Part shown: one piece after another, positions 1-6,151 of the stretch
How the letters are laid out: the number at the start of each line of letters is the position of its first letter
How positions within the stretch are numbered: the first letter of the stretch is position 1
DNA from: Taibaiella sp.
GTDB taxonomy: Bacteria; Bacteroidota; Bacteroidia; Chitinophagales; Chitinophagaceae
NCBI GenBank assembly: GCA_019454705.1
Contig: JACFNS010000153.1
Location: forward strand, 1-6,358
Direction of reading: 5' to 3'
Length of the DNA: 6,358 nt
Made by a program: the position numbers and the translations under genes
Notes under the pieces: generated by a model
Told to the model about the DNA's origin: nothing
The model's database searches: none
Seen by the model: the letters and a program-made list of their open reading frames with translations, nothing else

Positions 1-771
1 CTGCTGCATTTCCATACGCTCCGCTTTTTCCTTCTGGTAGAAGGAATAGTTGCCCGTATACAGGTGCAGGCCCTGCTGCCATACTTCTACTATACGGTTC
101 ACCATACGGTCGAGGAAATAACGGTCGTGCGAAACGATGACCACGCTGCCGGGGTAGCTCTGCAGGTAACGCTCCAGCCATTCGATAGATGGCAGATCAA
201 GGTGGTTGGTAGGTTCATCGAGCAGCAGCAGGTCGGGTGCCTGCAGCATCATCTTCGCCAGCAGTACCCTCATTCGCCATCCTCCGCTGAACTCGCTGTA
301 CGGACGTTGCAGGTCGGCAGTGGTAAAGCCGAGGCCCTCCAGCACTTCGGCCGCTTTATGTTCCATTTCGTAGCCACCAGCTACTTCAAAATCGTGTAAA
401 AGGTGGCTGTATTTATCCAGCAAATCGGCATCATCCGGCTTAGATTCCAGTTCTTTTACCAACTGCTCCATTTCCTTTTCTATCTCGTGCGCCCGCTCGA
501 ATGCCTGCATACCTACCGACAGGATGCTGTTATCGGTAGAAAAGCTGAGCAGGTCCTGGTTGAAGAAACCGAGGGTAACATCTTTGGGTTTATTAATCGT
601 ACCACTGTCCACTTTGTACTCGCCCGTCATGATGCGCAGGAGGGTGGACTTGCCCGCCCCGTTGCTACCCACCAGGCCAATACGCTGCCCTGTATCTATC
701 TGCCAGCTGGCGTCTTCGAGTATGGGACGCGAGCCAAAATAAAATGATATGTTCTGTAAAGAAATCAGCAT
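1..771 (-). CDS. ABC-F family ATPase, N-terminal part (runs off left edge)
   Basis: ABC-F proteins are soluble twin-ATPase proteins that bind the ribosomal E site and relieve or regulate stalled translation; they have no membrane domain. The reverse strand reads without a stop from the ATG at 771 to the edge (257 codons, beginning MLISLQNISFYFG). The first ATPase domain is complete: Walker A GSNGAGKS (residues 35-42), Q-loop NQD (71-73), an ABC signature in the form FSGGW (161-165), Walker B LLLLDEP (181-187) followed by TNHLD (188-192), and H-loop SHDR (214-217). The final visible residues, from about 241 (NYSFYQKEKAER), look like the start of the charged helical linker (P-site tRNA interaction motif) between the two ATPase domains. 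The second ATPase domain lies outside the window. The sequence looks like the housekeeping Uup/EttA/YheS-type group rather than a known resistance subtype, but I cannot assign the subfamily from half a protein. Confidence 0.95.
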   Translation of the reverse strand, partial: MLISLQNISFYFGSRPILEDASWQIDTGQRIGLVGSNGAGKSTLLRIMTGEYKVDSGTINKPKDVTLGFFNQDLLSFSTDNSILSVGMQAFERAHEIEKEMEQLVKELESKPDDADLLDKYSHLLHDFEVAGGYEMEHKAAEVLEGLGFTTADLQRPYSEFSGGWRMRVLLAKMMLQAPDLLLLDEPTNHLDLPSIEWLERYLQSYPGSVVIVSHDRYFLDRMVNRIVEVWQQGLHLYTGNYSFYQKEKAERMEMQQ

Positions 772-779
772 AAGCGGCG

Positions 780-787
780 CAAAATTA
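780..787 (-). promoter_or_regulatory. Candidate -7 element of the ABC-F gene
   Basis: On the minus strand the sequence TAATTTTG matches the Bacteroidota -7 consensus TAnnTTTG exactly. It ends only 8 nt before the ABC-F start codon, so transcription from it would give an almost leaderless mRNA. The -33 partner is poor: the best is TTTA, 22 nt upstream. That weakens the call. No Shine-Dalgarno sequence is visible, which is normal for this phylum. Confidence 0.4.
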
Positions 788-799
788 GCTTAAAATGGT

Positions 800-852
800 G
801 GTAATTGGTTAAATCGGTGATGGTTAATGAGGTAATAGGTTAATAAGGTAGT
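800..852. repeat. Imperfect 15-16 nt tandem repeat, about 3.3 copies
   Basis: Three consecutive units start at 800, 816 and 831: GGTAATTGGTTAAATC, GGTGATGGTTAATGA and GGTAATAGGTTAATAA. A partial fourth, GGTAGTA, starts at 847. Each unit pairs a GGTRAT half with a GGTTAAT half. The array begins 12 nt upstream of the candidate ABC-F -7 element and so covers its -33 and upstream region. It could be a binding-site cluster or simply a slippage-prone microsatellite. Confidence 0.6.
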
Positions 853-904
853 ACTGAAATGGCTCTTCCCGGTTCTTTTTAGTTCTCATTTGCTCGGTTT
901 TTTG

Positions 905-936
905 TTGTCTGAACCAGTCCCGATAGCTATCGGGAT
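905..936. repeat. Inverted-repeat element, copy 1
   Basis: The core TCCCGATAGCTATCGGGA (918-935) is a perfect 18-nt palindrome, preceded by TTGTCTGAACCAG. The same 32-nt block recurs at 1411-1442 with one mismatch (C at 909, T at 1415). CTGAA (909-913) and TTCAG (936-940) could extend the stem around an internal CCAG bulge. It looks like a dispersed REP-like intergenic element rather than a terminator, because no T-run follows on either strand. Confidence 0.8.
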
Positions 937-1182
937 TCAGGATTCAAAGATTAACCGAATGTATTTCGTTCTCACGTTCTGAACGGGTTTTGGGGAACAA
1001 AATGTTCCTGATTCCGCACAAAACATGATTTTATAAAGACTGTTTATATACATAATGAAATGGTGCTTATTAGTTTCTGAGTTTTGTTCCAAAATGATGC
1101 CTGAATTTTGATTTTTTGGTGGCATCGAGCTCCTTGCAGTCTGTTGTTCCCTGATTTTTGAAATAATTTTTTTTCGGGAGCG

Positions 1183-1208
1183 AAAAAAAACCTCCCTGGT
1201 GCAGGAGG
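1183..1208 (-). terminator. Intrinsic terminator on the minus strand
   Basis: Read on the minus strand, CCTCCTG, loop CAC and CAGGGAGG (1208 to 1191) form a seven-pair stem with one bulged G and a triloop. Eight consecutive T residues follow (1190 to 1183). This is a textbook rho-independent terminator. On the plus strand no T-run follows the hairpin, so it acts in one direction only. The neighbouring gene on the right runs on the plus strand, so this hairpin does not end any annotated gene. It lies 52 nt inside a short ORF that starts at 1260, an arrangement typical of a transcription attenuator. Confidence 0.7.
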
Positions 1209-1282
1209 CGCTTAAGATATTACGGTAGTTGACGAATGGATAGTGCGTTGTTGGTTTCATGGTTATTGGAGTTTTTAAGTAT

Positions 1283-1342
1283 GCCGCATCCCGAAATAGT
1301 CGGGACAGGCGGGCGGGATTTACAATCCCGCATGAGCGGGAT
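1283..1342. repeat. REP-like element with mutually exclusive hairpins
   Basis: The left part (1283-1310) contains TCCCGA (1289-1294) and TCGGGA (1300-1305) around a 5-nt loop. On the minus strand it begins GCCTGTCCCGA and ends TCGGGATGCGGC, matching the pattern of the copies at 905 and 1411. The right part holds GCGGGATT (1313-1320), AATCCCGC (1324-1331) and GCGGGAT (1336-1342). The middle arm can pair with either the left arm (8 bp, 3-nt loop) or the right arm (7 bp, 4-nt loop), not both. The element lies between the minus-strand promoter match at 1372-1403 and the short ORF at 1260. Confidence 0.7.
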
Positions 1343-1371
1343 CTCCATAAATCTATTCAGATTTATTACGA

Positions 1372-1403
1372 CAAATATACAATAATTAAACGATTGTATG
1401 AAA
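1372..1403 (-). promoter_or_regulatory. Candidate minus-strand promoter, no clear gene downstream
   Basis: The minus strand carries TATATTTG (1379 to 1372), an exact match to TAnnTTTG, with TTTC (1403 to 1400) as a three-of-four match to the -33 element across a 20-nt spacer. Transcription would start near 1365, pass the hairpin cluster at 1283-1342, meet an ATG at 1260 and reach the terminator at 1208-1183. No intact gene follows until the ABC-F start at 771. The short consensus can occur by chance in AT-rich DNA. Confidence 0.4.
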
Positions 1404-1410
1404 TTAAATA

Positions 1411-1442
1411 TTGTTTGAACCAGTCCCGATAGCTATCGGGAT
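1411..1442. repeat. Inverted-repeat element, copy 2
   Basis: This is the second copy of the 32-nt block found at 905-936, in the same orientation and 506 bp away, with a single mismatch. The palindromic core occupies 1424-1441. A degenerate extension (CAGGAT at 1445-1450) matches CAGGAT at 938-943 with a one-base indel, so the homologous unit is nearer 40 nt. It ends about 25 nt upstream of the -33 region proposed for the large secreted-protein gene. Confidence 0.8.
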
Positions 1443-1466
1443 CACAGGATAGAAAAATGTGCATGA

Positions 1467-1496
1467 TGTGATTTTAGCCCATTTTGATTATCTTTA
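1467..1496 (+). promoter_or_regulatory. Weak candidate promoter of the large secreted-protein gene
   Basis: TATCTTTA (1489-1496) differs from TAnnTTTG only in the last base. TGTG (1467-1470) is a three-of-four match to TTTG with an 18-nt spacer. Initiation would fall just a few bases before the start codon at 1509. It is the best-placed match in the upstream 100 nt, but both elements are imperfect. Confidence 0.35.
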
Positions 1497-1508
1497 ATAT
1501 TCAATCCC

Positions 1509-4500
1509 ATGCATATGAAACCAACCTGTAGATATTTTGTCACTGCATTTTTGTCTGTGTCTCTATTTGTAGCTAAAGCCAAAGAAGGTAATAGTACTTA
1601 CAATTCCCCAGTCCAATTCATACAAAACAAAGGGCAGATTACCGACCAGCATGGGGTGGTAAGAAAGGATATAGATGCAAAGGTAGAGGCTAATGGTGTG
1701 GTGCTATTTGTAGGGGATGGGGAAATGCATTACCAGTGGATGGCTCCGCAAAGTCAAAATTCAAAAGTCAAAACCCAAAAGAATCCCATATCCAAAATCG
1801 AAAATCAACAATCTGAAATCCAAATCTACCGCATGGACGTAAAGTTGGTAGGTGCGAACAAAAACGCGGAGGTAATATTTGAAGAACCGACGGGGTATTT
1901 TGAAAACTATTACTTAGCACATACAGGTGAAAACGGTGTAACTGCGAAGGGTTTTCAGCGGGTTGTTTATAAAAACATTTATCCGAATATTGATTTGGTG
2001 TTGTACGCCGAACCAAATTCAAAAGTAAAAAGTCAAAACCCAAAAGAATATCCGACATCTAATATCCAACATCCCCGTCTAACCGCCGGGCAGGCATCAT
2101 CCAATATCAAATATGACTTCATCATCCACCCCGGCGGAAACCCCGCCGATATAAAGCTACGGTACGAGGGGGCTACGGAGCTGAAATTAGTGGATGGAGC
2201 ATTAGTCGCTAGAACACCTTTTGGTACGATTACCGAAGCAGCGCCCTACTGCTACAATGCAGCAACTAAAGAACATGTTATATCCGCTTATAAATTAACA
2301 GGCAATACACTATCGTTTGATGTGGGCAGTTATAACGGCACATTAGTGATAGACCCGATACTGGTATGGGGTACATATTATGGAGGCACAGGGGGTGACA
2401 GGGGTGCGAGCGTGTGCGTGGACATTTACGAAAATGTCTATATCTGTGGTGTTACATTTAGTTCAAATAATATAGCCACTACGGGGGCGCACCAGGCAAG
2501 CTGGACGGGGACATGGGATGGTTTTATAGCCAAGTTTGACAGCAGCGGCGCTCGCCTATGGGGTACCTACTACGGCAGTGCGCTGGGAGAAGAGGTATTG
2601 GGCTCCATAAGCTGCGATAAATGGGGCAATGTGTATGTAGCAGGCTACTGCGACAGTGCGGCAACAACATCGGCGCTGGTGACAACAGGAGCGCACCAGA
2701 CGAACAAGGGAGGGGGGAATCTGAATTATCATGATGCATTGTTAATAAAATTGAACACCAATGGTCAAAGGCAATGGGCCACATTGTATGGGGGCAATAA
2801 TGAAGAACAGAACATAGTGGCGACCTGCGACCCATTGGGCAATGTGTACCTGGCTGGAGGCACCAGCAGCACCAATAATATATTTGGCACAACCGGCACC
2901 CATAAACCTACGATAAATACAAGCAGTAATAATGCAGACGGTTTTTTAGCTAAATTCAACACCAACGGGGCAAGGCTCTGGGGTACTTACTATGGCGGTG
3001 ATACGGGACTGTATAAATCGGATAATATCAAGGCTGTTGCCTGCGATGTATCGGGTAACGTGTATATAGGAGGATATACATCCAGCAACCATGCTATTGC
3101 CACAACAGGGGCACACCAAAGCACGCTGGCCAGCCAGACGGACGGATTTATAGCGAAAATGAACGGGAGTAACGGTACCCGGATATGGGGCACTTATTAT
3201 GGGGGAAATAATAGTGATCATGTTCAGCATATCACCATAGATGCTGATAATAATATTTTAATAGCTGGTTCGTCTTCCAGTACTAATAATATCGCCAGCC
3301 CAGGTGCATATATGACTATCTATCAGGGTGGCGGGGAAGATATATTCCTTGCGAAGTTCACTAATAATGGTTCCCGGCTTTGGGGTACCTACTACGGAGG
3401 TACAGGATTAGAAATAACAAAGGGGCTGGGCTGCACACCTATGGGTATGATATACCTAACGGGCCACACCACAAGTTCAACATTGATTGCTACTACTAAT
3501 TCGCATCAACCAAGTTATGGCGGAGGAACAGATGCTTTTATAGCGGAGTTTGATACGCAGGGACAATTGGCAAGCGGTAGTTACTATGGTGGCAATGGTT
3601 CAGAAGTTGTGGTTGGCAGTGATCACCTACATTTTTTCACACAAATGACAGCCGCCAGCAATGCCGGGAGGGTATATATTGGTGGTACGACGGGCAGTAC
3701 TTCGAATATTGCAACTAACGGAGCGCACCAGACAACGATGGTTTCAACAGGTTCAAACGGAAGCAATACCTTCCTGGCGGCCTTTGAAACAGACACTATC
3801 GTATATATCCCCCAGCGCTATACTGATACGGTATGGTGCCCGGGGGATACGGTAAGGATAGTGTATGGTGTCAACCAACCTTTCCGCACCGGCAATGCTT
3901 TTACCGTGGAGCTGAGCAACGCCACAGGCAATTTTGCCAGCCCTGTAAACATAGGCAGCCACAATGCCAATACTGGAGATACCATTACCTGCGTAATACC
4001 CATGAACACGCCCGCAGGTACAGGCTACCGCATACGCATAACAGCCGACAGTCCCGGCAGGGTGTCTTGGGACAACCAATGGGATATACGCATCAAAGCA
4101 TTACCCGCCAACTTAGTTGCAGGCAGCAATTCACCCGTTTGCACAGGCGACAGTTTGAAGTTGACAGGTAGCAGCAGCAACACTGGTATAACATGGGCAT
4201 GGTCAGGGCCTAATAGTTTCAGCTCAAATGCAAAAGATAGCTTCATTGCCAACGCACAATTAATTGACTCGGGTAAGTATATACTAAAAGCCACGCTCAA
4301 CAGTACTGGCTGTTCGTTGACGGATACTACAACCGTAGAAATGCGCCCCAGGCCGGATAAACCAACGGCAGGCAGCAATAGCCCTGTGTGCGAGTTCTAC
4401 AGTGTACAGTTGACAACAAGCAGTTCGACAAACGGTGTTTCTTATTCTTGGGTAGGGCCCGGCAGTTACAGCAGCAGCATGCAAAACCCTACTGTGACCA

Positions 4501-5624
4501 CGAGTGCGTCATCAACTCATGCTGGTGATTATATATCTACAGCCACACTCAATGGCTGCAGCAACAGGGATACTACTACGGTAGTGATACTGCCCAAACC
4601 ATCTACACCCACAGCGGGTGCCTCCAACAGTCCGCTATGCGCGCGGCAGGATTTGCAATTAACAGCTTCGAATATTACAGGGGGAAGTTATGCATGGTAC
4701 GGGCCATCGGCTTTTACCGCCAACACGCAAAACCCCGTAAGGGCGAATATACAGATGGGTGATGCAGGGGCGTATTATGTATATGCTACCGTGAGCGGTT
4801 GCGTGTCTGATACGGATAGTGTAGCCGTAGTAGTGAACACCGACCCGTTCGTGAATATCTTCCCCACGCCGGGGGCGAGTATCTGCCAGGGCAAGCAGGT
4901 GATATTTACCGCCGTGCCTACCAATGGGGGTAGTACATCGTACAACTGGTTGGTGAATGGCATCAGTACAGGCAGCACAGGGCTTACCTATAGTACCACT
5001 ACATTAAACAATGGTGATATAGTTAGCTGCGCCATGACCAGTACGGGTACCTGCGCTACACCGTTTATTGATACCAGCAATGCCATCACCATGACCGTAC
5101 AGCCCATCCTCAGCCCCACAGTAACCATGGCCGCCGACAACATGCCGCCGTGGAACGGCGGGCTGACGGTGACTTTTACAGCAACACCTACGCATGGCGG
5201 CACTAATCCTGAATACCAGTGGAAACGCAACGGGCAGGATATAACAGGTGCAACGGGCGCTACATGGGGTGTAATAGTGAACGCACTGAACCCCAACGAG
5301 GATATATGCGTGGTGCTGAAAAGCAGCTACGAATGCGCCGTGCCCGATACGGCTATGAGTAATTGTATTACTACTGCGTTTACGGGTATAGGCGATATCG
5401 TTAATAACAAGAATATTAAGATTTATCCAAACCCGACTTCAACGATTTTGCATGTGGAGGGGGTAAAGACAGGTGCAACAATAGAACTGATAGATTTATT
5501 GGGCAGGTCTGCCAGGAGGCAACTCCTGACAGCACAGGGAACTGTAGATGTGAGTGGCCTTGTGCCGGGTGTGTATGTGGTAAGGGTGAATGGTGTGGTA
5601 GCAGGACGGGTGGTGAAGGAATAG
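1509..5624 (+). CDS. Large T9SS-secreted surface protein: DUF7948, seven SBBP blades, Ig-like modules
   Basis: This 1371-residue modular protein is probably exported and attached to the cell surface or released. Residues 1-24 form a signal peptide (K4, R8, hydrophobic 9-21, AKA before the likely cleavage). Translation could also start at M3. Residues about 33-280 resemble the DUF7948 domain (FIQNKGQ at the front, YKNIYPNIDLVLY in the middle, IKYDFIIHPGG and LVIDP later). Seven SBBP beta-propeller repeats follow, marked by WGTYYGG-type openings at W287, W351, W423, W491, W560, W625 and a degenerate blade from 688 to 762 without the Trp; most blades carry a TTGAHQ-like motif. Residues 763-866 (WCPGDT, GTGYRIRI) form a Bacteroidota surface module. 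About five Ig-like modules span 868-1290, several with a likely cysteine pair (878/935, 961/1017, 1044/1098). Residues 1303-1371 (KIYPNP, ending VYVVRVNGVVAGRVVKE) are a T9SS type A sorting tail, normally removed on export. The ligand is unknown; adhesion is an inference. The DUF7948 region carries two unusual low-complexity inserts. Confidence 0.95.
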   Translation: MHMKPTCRYFVTAFLSVSLFVAKAKEGNSTYNSPVQFIQNKGQITDQHGVVRKDIDAKVEANGVVLFVGDGEMHYQWMAPQSQNSKVKTQKNPISKIENQQSEIQIYRMDVKLVGANKNAEVIFEEPTGYFENYYLAHTGENGVTAKGFQRVVYKNIYPNIDLVLYAEPNSKVKSQNPKEYPTSNIQHPRLTAGQASSNIKYDFIIHPGGNPADIKLRYEGATELKLVDGALVARTPFGTITEAAPYCYNAATKEHVISAYKLTGNTLSFDVGSYNGTLVIDPILVWGTYYGGTGGDRGASVCVDIYENVYICGVTFSSNNIATTGAHQASWTGTWDGFIAKFDSSGARLWGTYYGSALGEEVLGSISCDKWGNVYVAGYCDSAATTSALVTTGAHQTNKGGGNLNYHDALLIKLNTNGQRQWATLYGGNNEEQNIVATCDPLGNVYLAGGTSSTNNIFGTTGTHKPTINTSSNNADGFLAKFNTNGARLWGTYYGGDTGLYKSDNIKAVACDVSGNVYIGGYTSSNHAIATTGAHQSTLASQTDGFIAKMNGSNGTRIWGTYYGGNNSDHVQHITIDADNNILIAGSSSSTNNIASPGAYMTIYQGGGEDIFLAKFTNNGSRLWGTYYGGTGLEITKGLGCTPMGMIYLTGHTTSSTLIATTNSHQPSYGGGTDAFIAEFDTQGQLASGSYYGGNGSEVVVGSDHLHFFTQMTAASNAGRVYIGGTTGSTSNIATNGAHQTTMVSTGSNGSNTFLAAFETDTIVYIPQRYTDTVWCPGDTVRIVYGVNQPFRTGNAFTVELSNATGNFASPVNIGSHNANTGDTITCVIPMNTPAGTGYRIRITADSPGRVSWDNQWDIRIKALPANLVAGSNSPVCTGDSLKLTGSSSNTGITWAWSGPNSFSSNAKDSFIANAQLIDSGKYILKATLNSTGCSLTDTTTVEMRPRPDKPTAGSNSPVCEFYSVQLTTSSSTNGVSYSWVGPGSYSSSMQNPTVTTSASSTHAGDYISTATLNGCSNRDTTTVVILPKPSTPTAGASNSPLCARQDLQLTASNITGGSYAWYGPSAFTANTQNPVRANIQMGDAGAYYVYATVSGCVSDTDSVAVVVNTDPFVNIFPTPGASICQGKQVIFTAVPTNGGSTSYNWLVNGISTGSTGLTYSTTTLNNGDIVSCAMTSTGTCATPFIDTSNAITMTVQPILSPTVTMAADNMPPWNGGLTVTFTATPTHGGTNPEYQWKRNGQDITGATGATWGVIVNALNPNEDICVVLKSSYECAVPDTAMSNCITTAFTGIGDIVNNKNIKIYPNPTSTILHVEGVKTGATIELIDLLGRSARRQLLTAQGTVDVSGLVPGVYVVRVNGVVAGRVVKE
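1749..1826. repeat. Low-complexity AT-rich insert A inside the DUF7948 domain
   Basis: This stretch encodes residues 81-106, between HYQWMAP and YRMDVKLVGA. It is a run of short CAAAA/ATCC words, poor in G, unlike the coding sequence around it. Positions 1757-1768 and 1763-1784 match 2015-2026 and 2028-2049 in insert B exactly. In familiar DUF7948 proteins the flanking segments are close together, so I read this as an in-frame insertion of intergenic-type repeat DNA. That comparison is from memory. Confidence 0.6.
2010..2105. repeat. Low-complexity insert B inside the DUF7948 domain
   Basis: This stretch encodes residues 168-199, separating NIDLVLYA from IKYDFIIHPGG, which normally lie close together in this family. 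The left half repeats the CAAAA-type sequence of insert A with a 7-nt length difference. The middle is a run of ATATCCAACATC-like words. The right half (2070-2095), read on the minus strand, begins GCCTGCCCGG and ends ACGGGGATG, resembling the intergenic element at 1283-1310. The reading frame is kept throughout. Confidence 0.6.
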
Positions 5625-5666
5625 TCAGTTTGCCGTTGGAAGATCTTTATACAACTACAACGAAAG

Positions 5667-5691
5667 CGCCCCGCTCTTGCAGAACGGGGCG
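5667..5691. terminator. Shared bidirectional terminator between convergent genes
   Basis: CGCCCCG (5667-5673) and CGGGGCG (5685-5691) form a perfect 7-bp GC stem. A small inner TCT/AGA stem and flanking AA/TT plus G-T pairs extend it. It lies 42 nt after the stop of the large secreted-protein gene and 25 nt after the stop of rplS, so it can serve both. The T-runs are short on both sides (GTTTG on the plus strand, CTTTCG on the minus), so termination may be incomplete or may rely on stem strength. Confidence 0.7.
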
Positions 5692-5716
5692 TTTGAATAT
5701 GATATACTGCTGCTTA

Positions 5717-6085
5717 TTAAGCTTCCTTAGCAGCGATGTATTTTTTCTCCTGGATACGTGCTGACTTACCGAAACGCTCGCGCTGGTAGTACAGTTTAGC
5801 ACGGCGTACACGGCCACGCTTGTTTACTTTTATCGAGTCGATATGAGGCGAGTGCAGCGGGAAAACACGCTCAACACCTACACCGTCAGAAATCTTACGA
5901 ACGGTAAAGGTTTGGGTATAGCCCCTGCCCTGGCGCTTGATCACATCGCCTTTGAATGACTGGATACGTGATTTGTTACCTTCTACAATCTTATAATCAA
6001 CTGTAATATTATCACCTGCCTTGAAGTCAGGAATTTCCCTCGCGGGGCTCATCTGACTGTGAACATATGCTACTGCGTTGTCCAT
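5717..6085 (-). CDS. rplS: 50S ribosomal protein L19
   Basis: L19 sits at the interface of the large and small ribosomal subunits and contributes to an intersubunit bridge. The 122-residue product is the usual family length. The core is highly characteristic: [16 protein letters not shown] near the front, [20 protein letters not shown] (about residues 44-63), [16 protein letters not shown], and a basic end [26 protein letters not shown]. The first ATG is preferred over Met12 because a near-perfect promoter lies 22 nt upstream and the residues before Met12 match the usual L19 N-terminal helix. trmD lies 66 nt upstream on the same strand, the common bacterial order, but here rplS has its own promoter. 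A shared terminator follows 25 nt after the stop. Confidence 0.98.
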   Translation of the reverse strand: MDNAVAYVHSQMSPAREIPDFKAGDNITVDYKIVEGNKSRIQSFKGDVIKRQGRGYTQTFTVRKISDGVGVERVFPLHSPHIDSIKVNKRGRVRRAKLYYQRERFGKSARIQEKKYIAAKEA

Positions 6086-6107
6086 TTTAATTTACATTTT
6101 GGGTCTG

Positions 6108-6138
6108 CAAAGGTAATGGGTTTATTTGTTTTAACAAA
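6108..6138 (-). promoter_or_regulatory. Strong Bacteroidota-type promoter of rplS
   Basis: On the minus strand TTTG (6138 to 6135) and TACCTTTG (6115 to 6108) match the -33 and -7 consensus exactly, with a 19-nt spacer. Transcription should start near 6101, giving a leader of roughly 16 nt that is A-rich just before the ATG and has no Shine-Dalgarno sequence. The -33 box lies inside a small AT-rich dyad (TTTGTT, TT, AACAAA at 6125-6138). This promoter would let L19 be made independently of trmD. Confidence 0.8.
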
Positions 6139-6151
6139 AAAATATCCTGAA

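Larger units (their letters stand above)
772..1508. other. 737-bp intergenic region between divergent genes
   Basis: This stretch separates the divergently transcribed ABC-F gene and the large secreted-protein gene. I see no convincing protein gene in it. It holds the 15-16 nt tandem repeat (800-852), two near-identical 32-nt inverted-repeat elements (905-936 and 1411-1442), a related element with adjoining hairpins (1283-1342), a small dyad at 994-1008 (GGAACA, AAA loop, TGTTCC), a minus-strand promoter match (1372-1403), and a strong minus-strand intrinsic terminator (1183-1208). Composition is more AT-rich than the flanking genes, apart from the GC-rich hairpins. Confidence 0.85.

Noticed and set aside
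64..747. Plus-strand ORFs opposite the ABC-F gene
   Set aside because: They are antisense to a clear ABC-F coding sequence and have no recognisable motifs.
918..935. Palindrome as a plus-strand or minus-strand terminator
   Set aside because: No T-run follows on either strand, and the identical sequence occurs again at 1424-1441, so a dispersed repeat is the better explanation.
994..1008. Dyad GGAACA-AAA-TGTTCC as a possible operator
   Set aside because: Short, not placed next to a credible promoter, and expected by chance at this length. It is mentioned only as part of the intergenic description.
937..1260. Open reading frame of 107 codons on the minus strand
   Set aside because: It contains a strong intrinsic terminator within its first third, its C-terminal codons run up to a REP-like element, composition is low-complexity and AT-rich, and I recognise no family. 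The start region may serve as a leader peptide, which is reported as a finding. An internal ATG at 1125 preceded by AGGAG opens a 62-codon frame, but nothing else supports it.
1749..2105. The two inserts as a CRISPR-like or phage-type array
   Set aside because: There are no regular spacers and only two copies with an indel between them, all inside an open coding frame.
2524..5296. Several 60-120 codon ORFs overlapping the large secreted-protein gene on both strands
   Set aside because: They are shadows of a repetitive gene with few stops in other frames; none has a promoter, start context or family signature.
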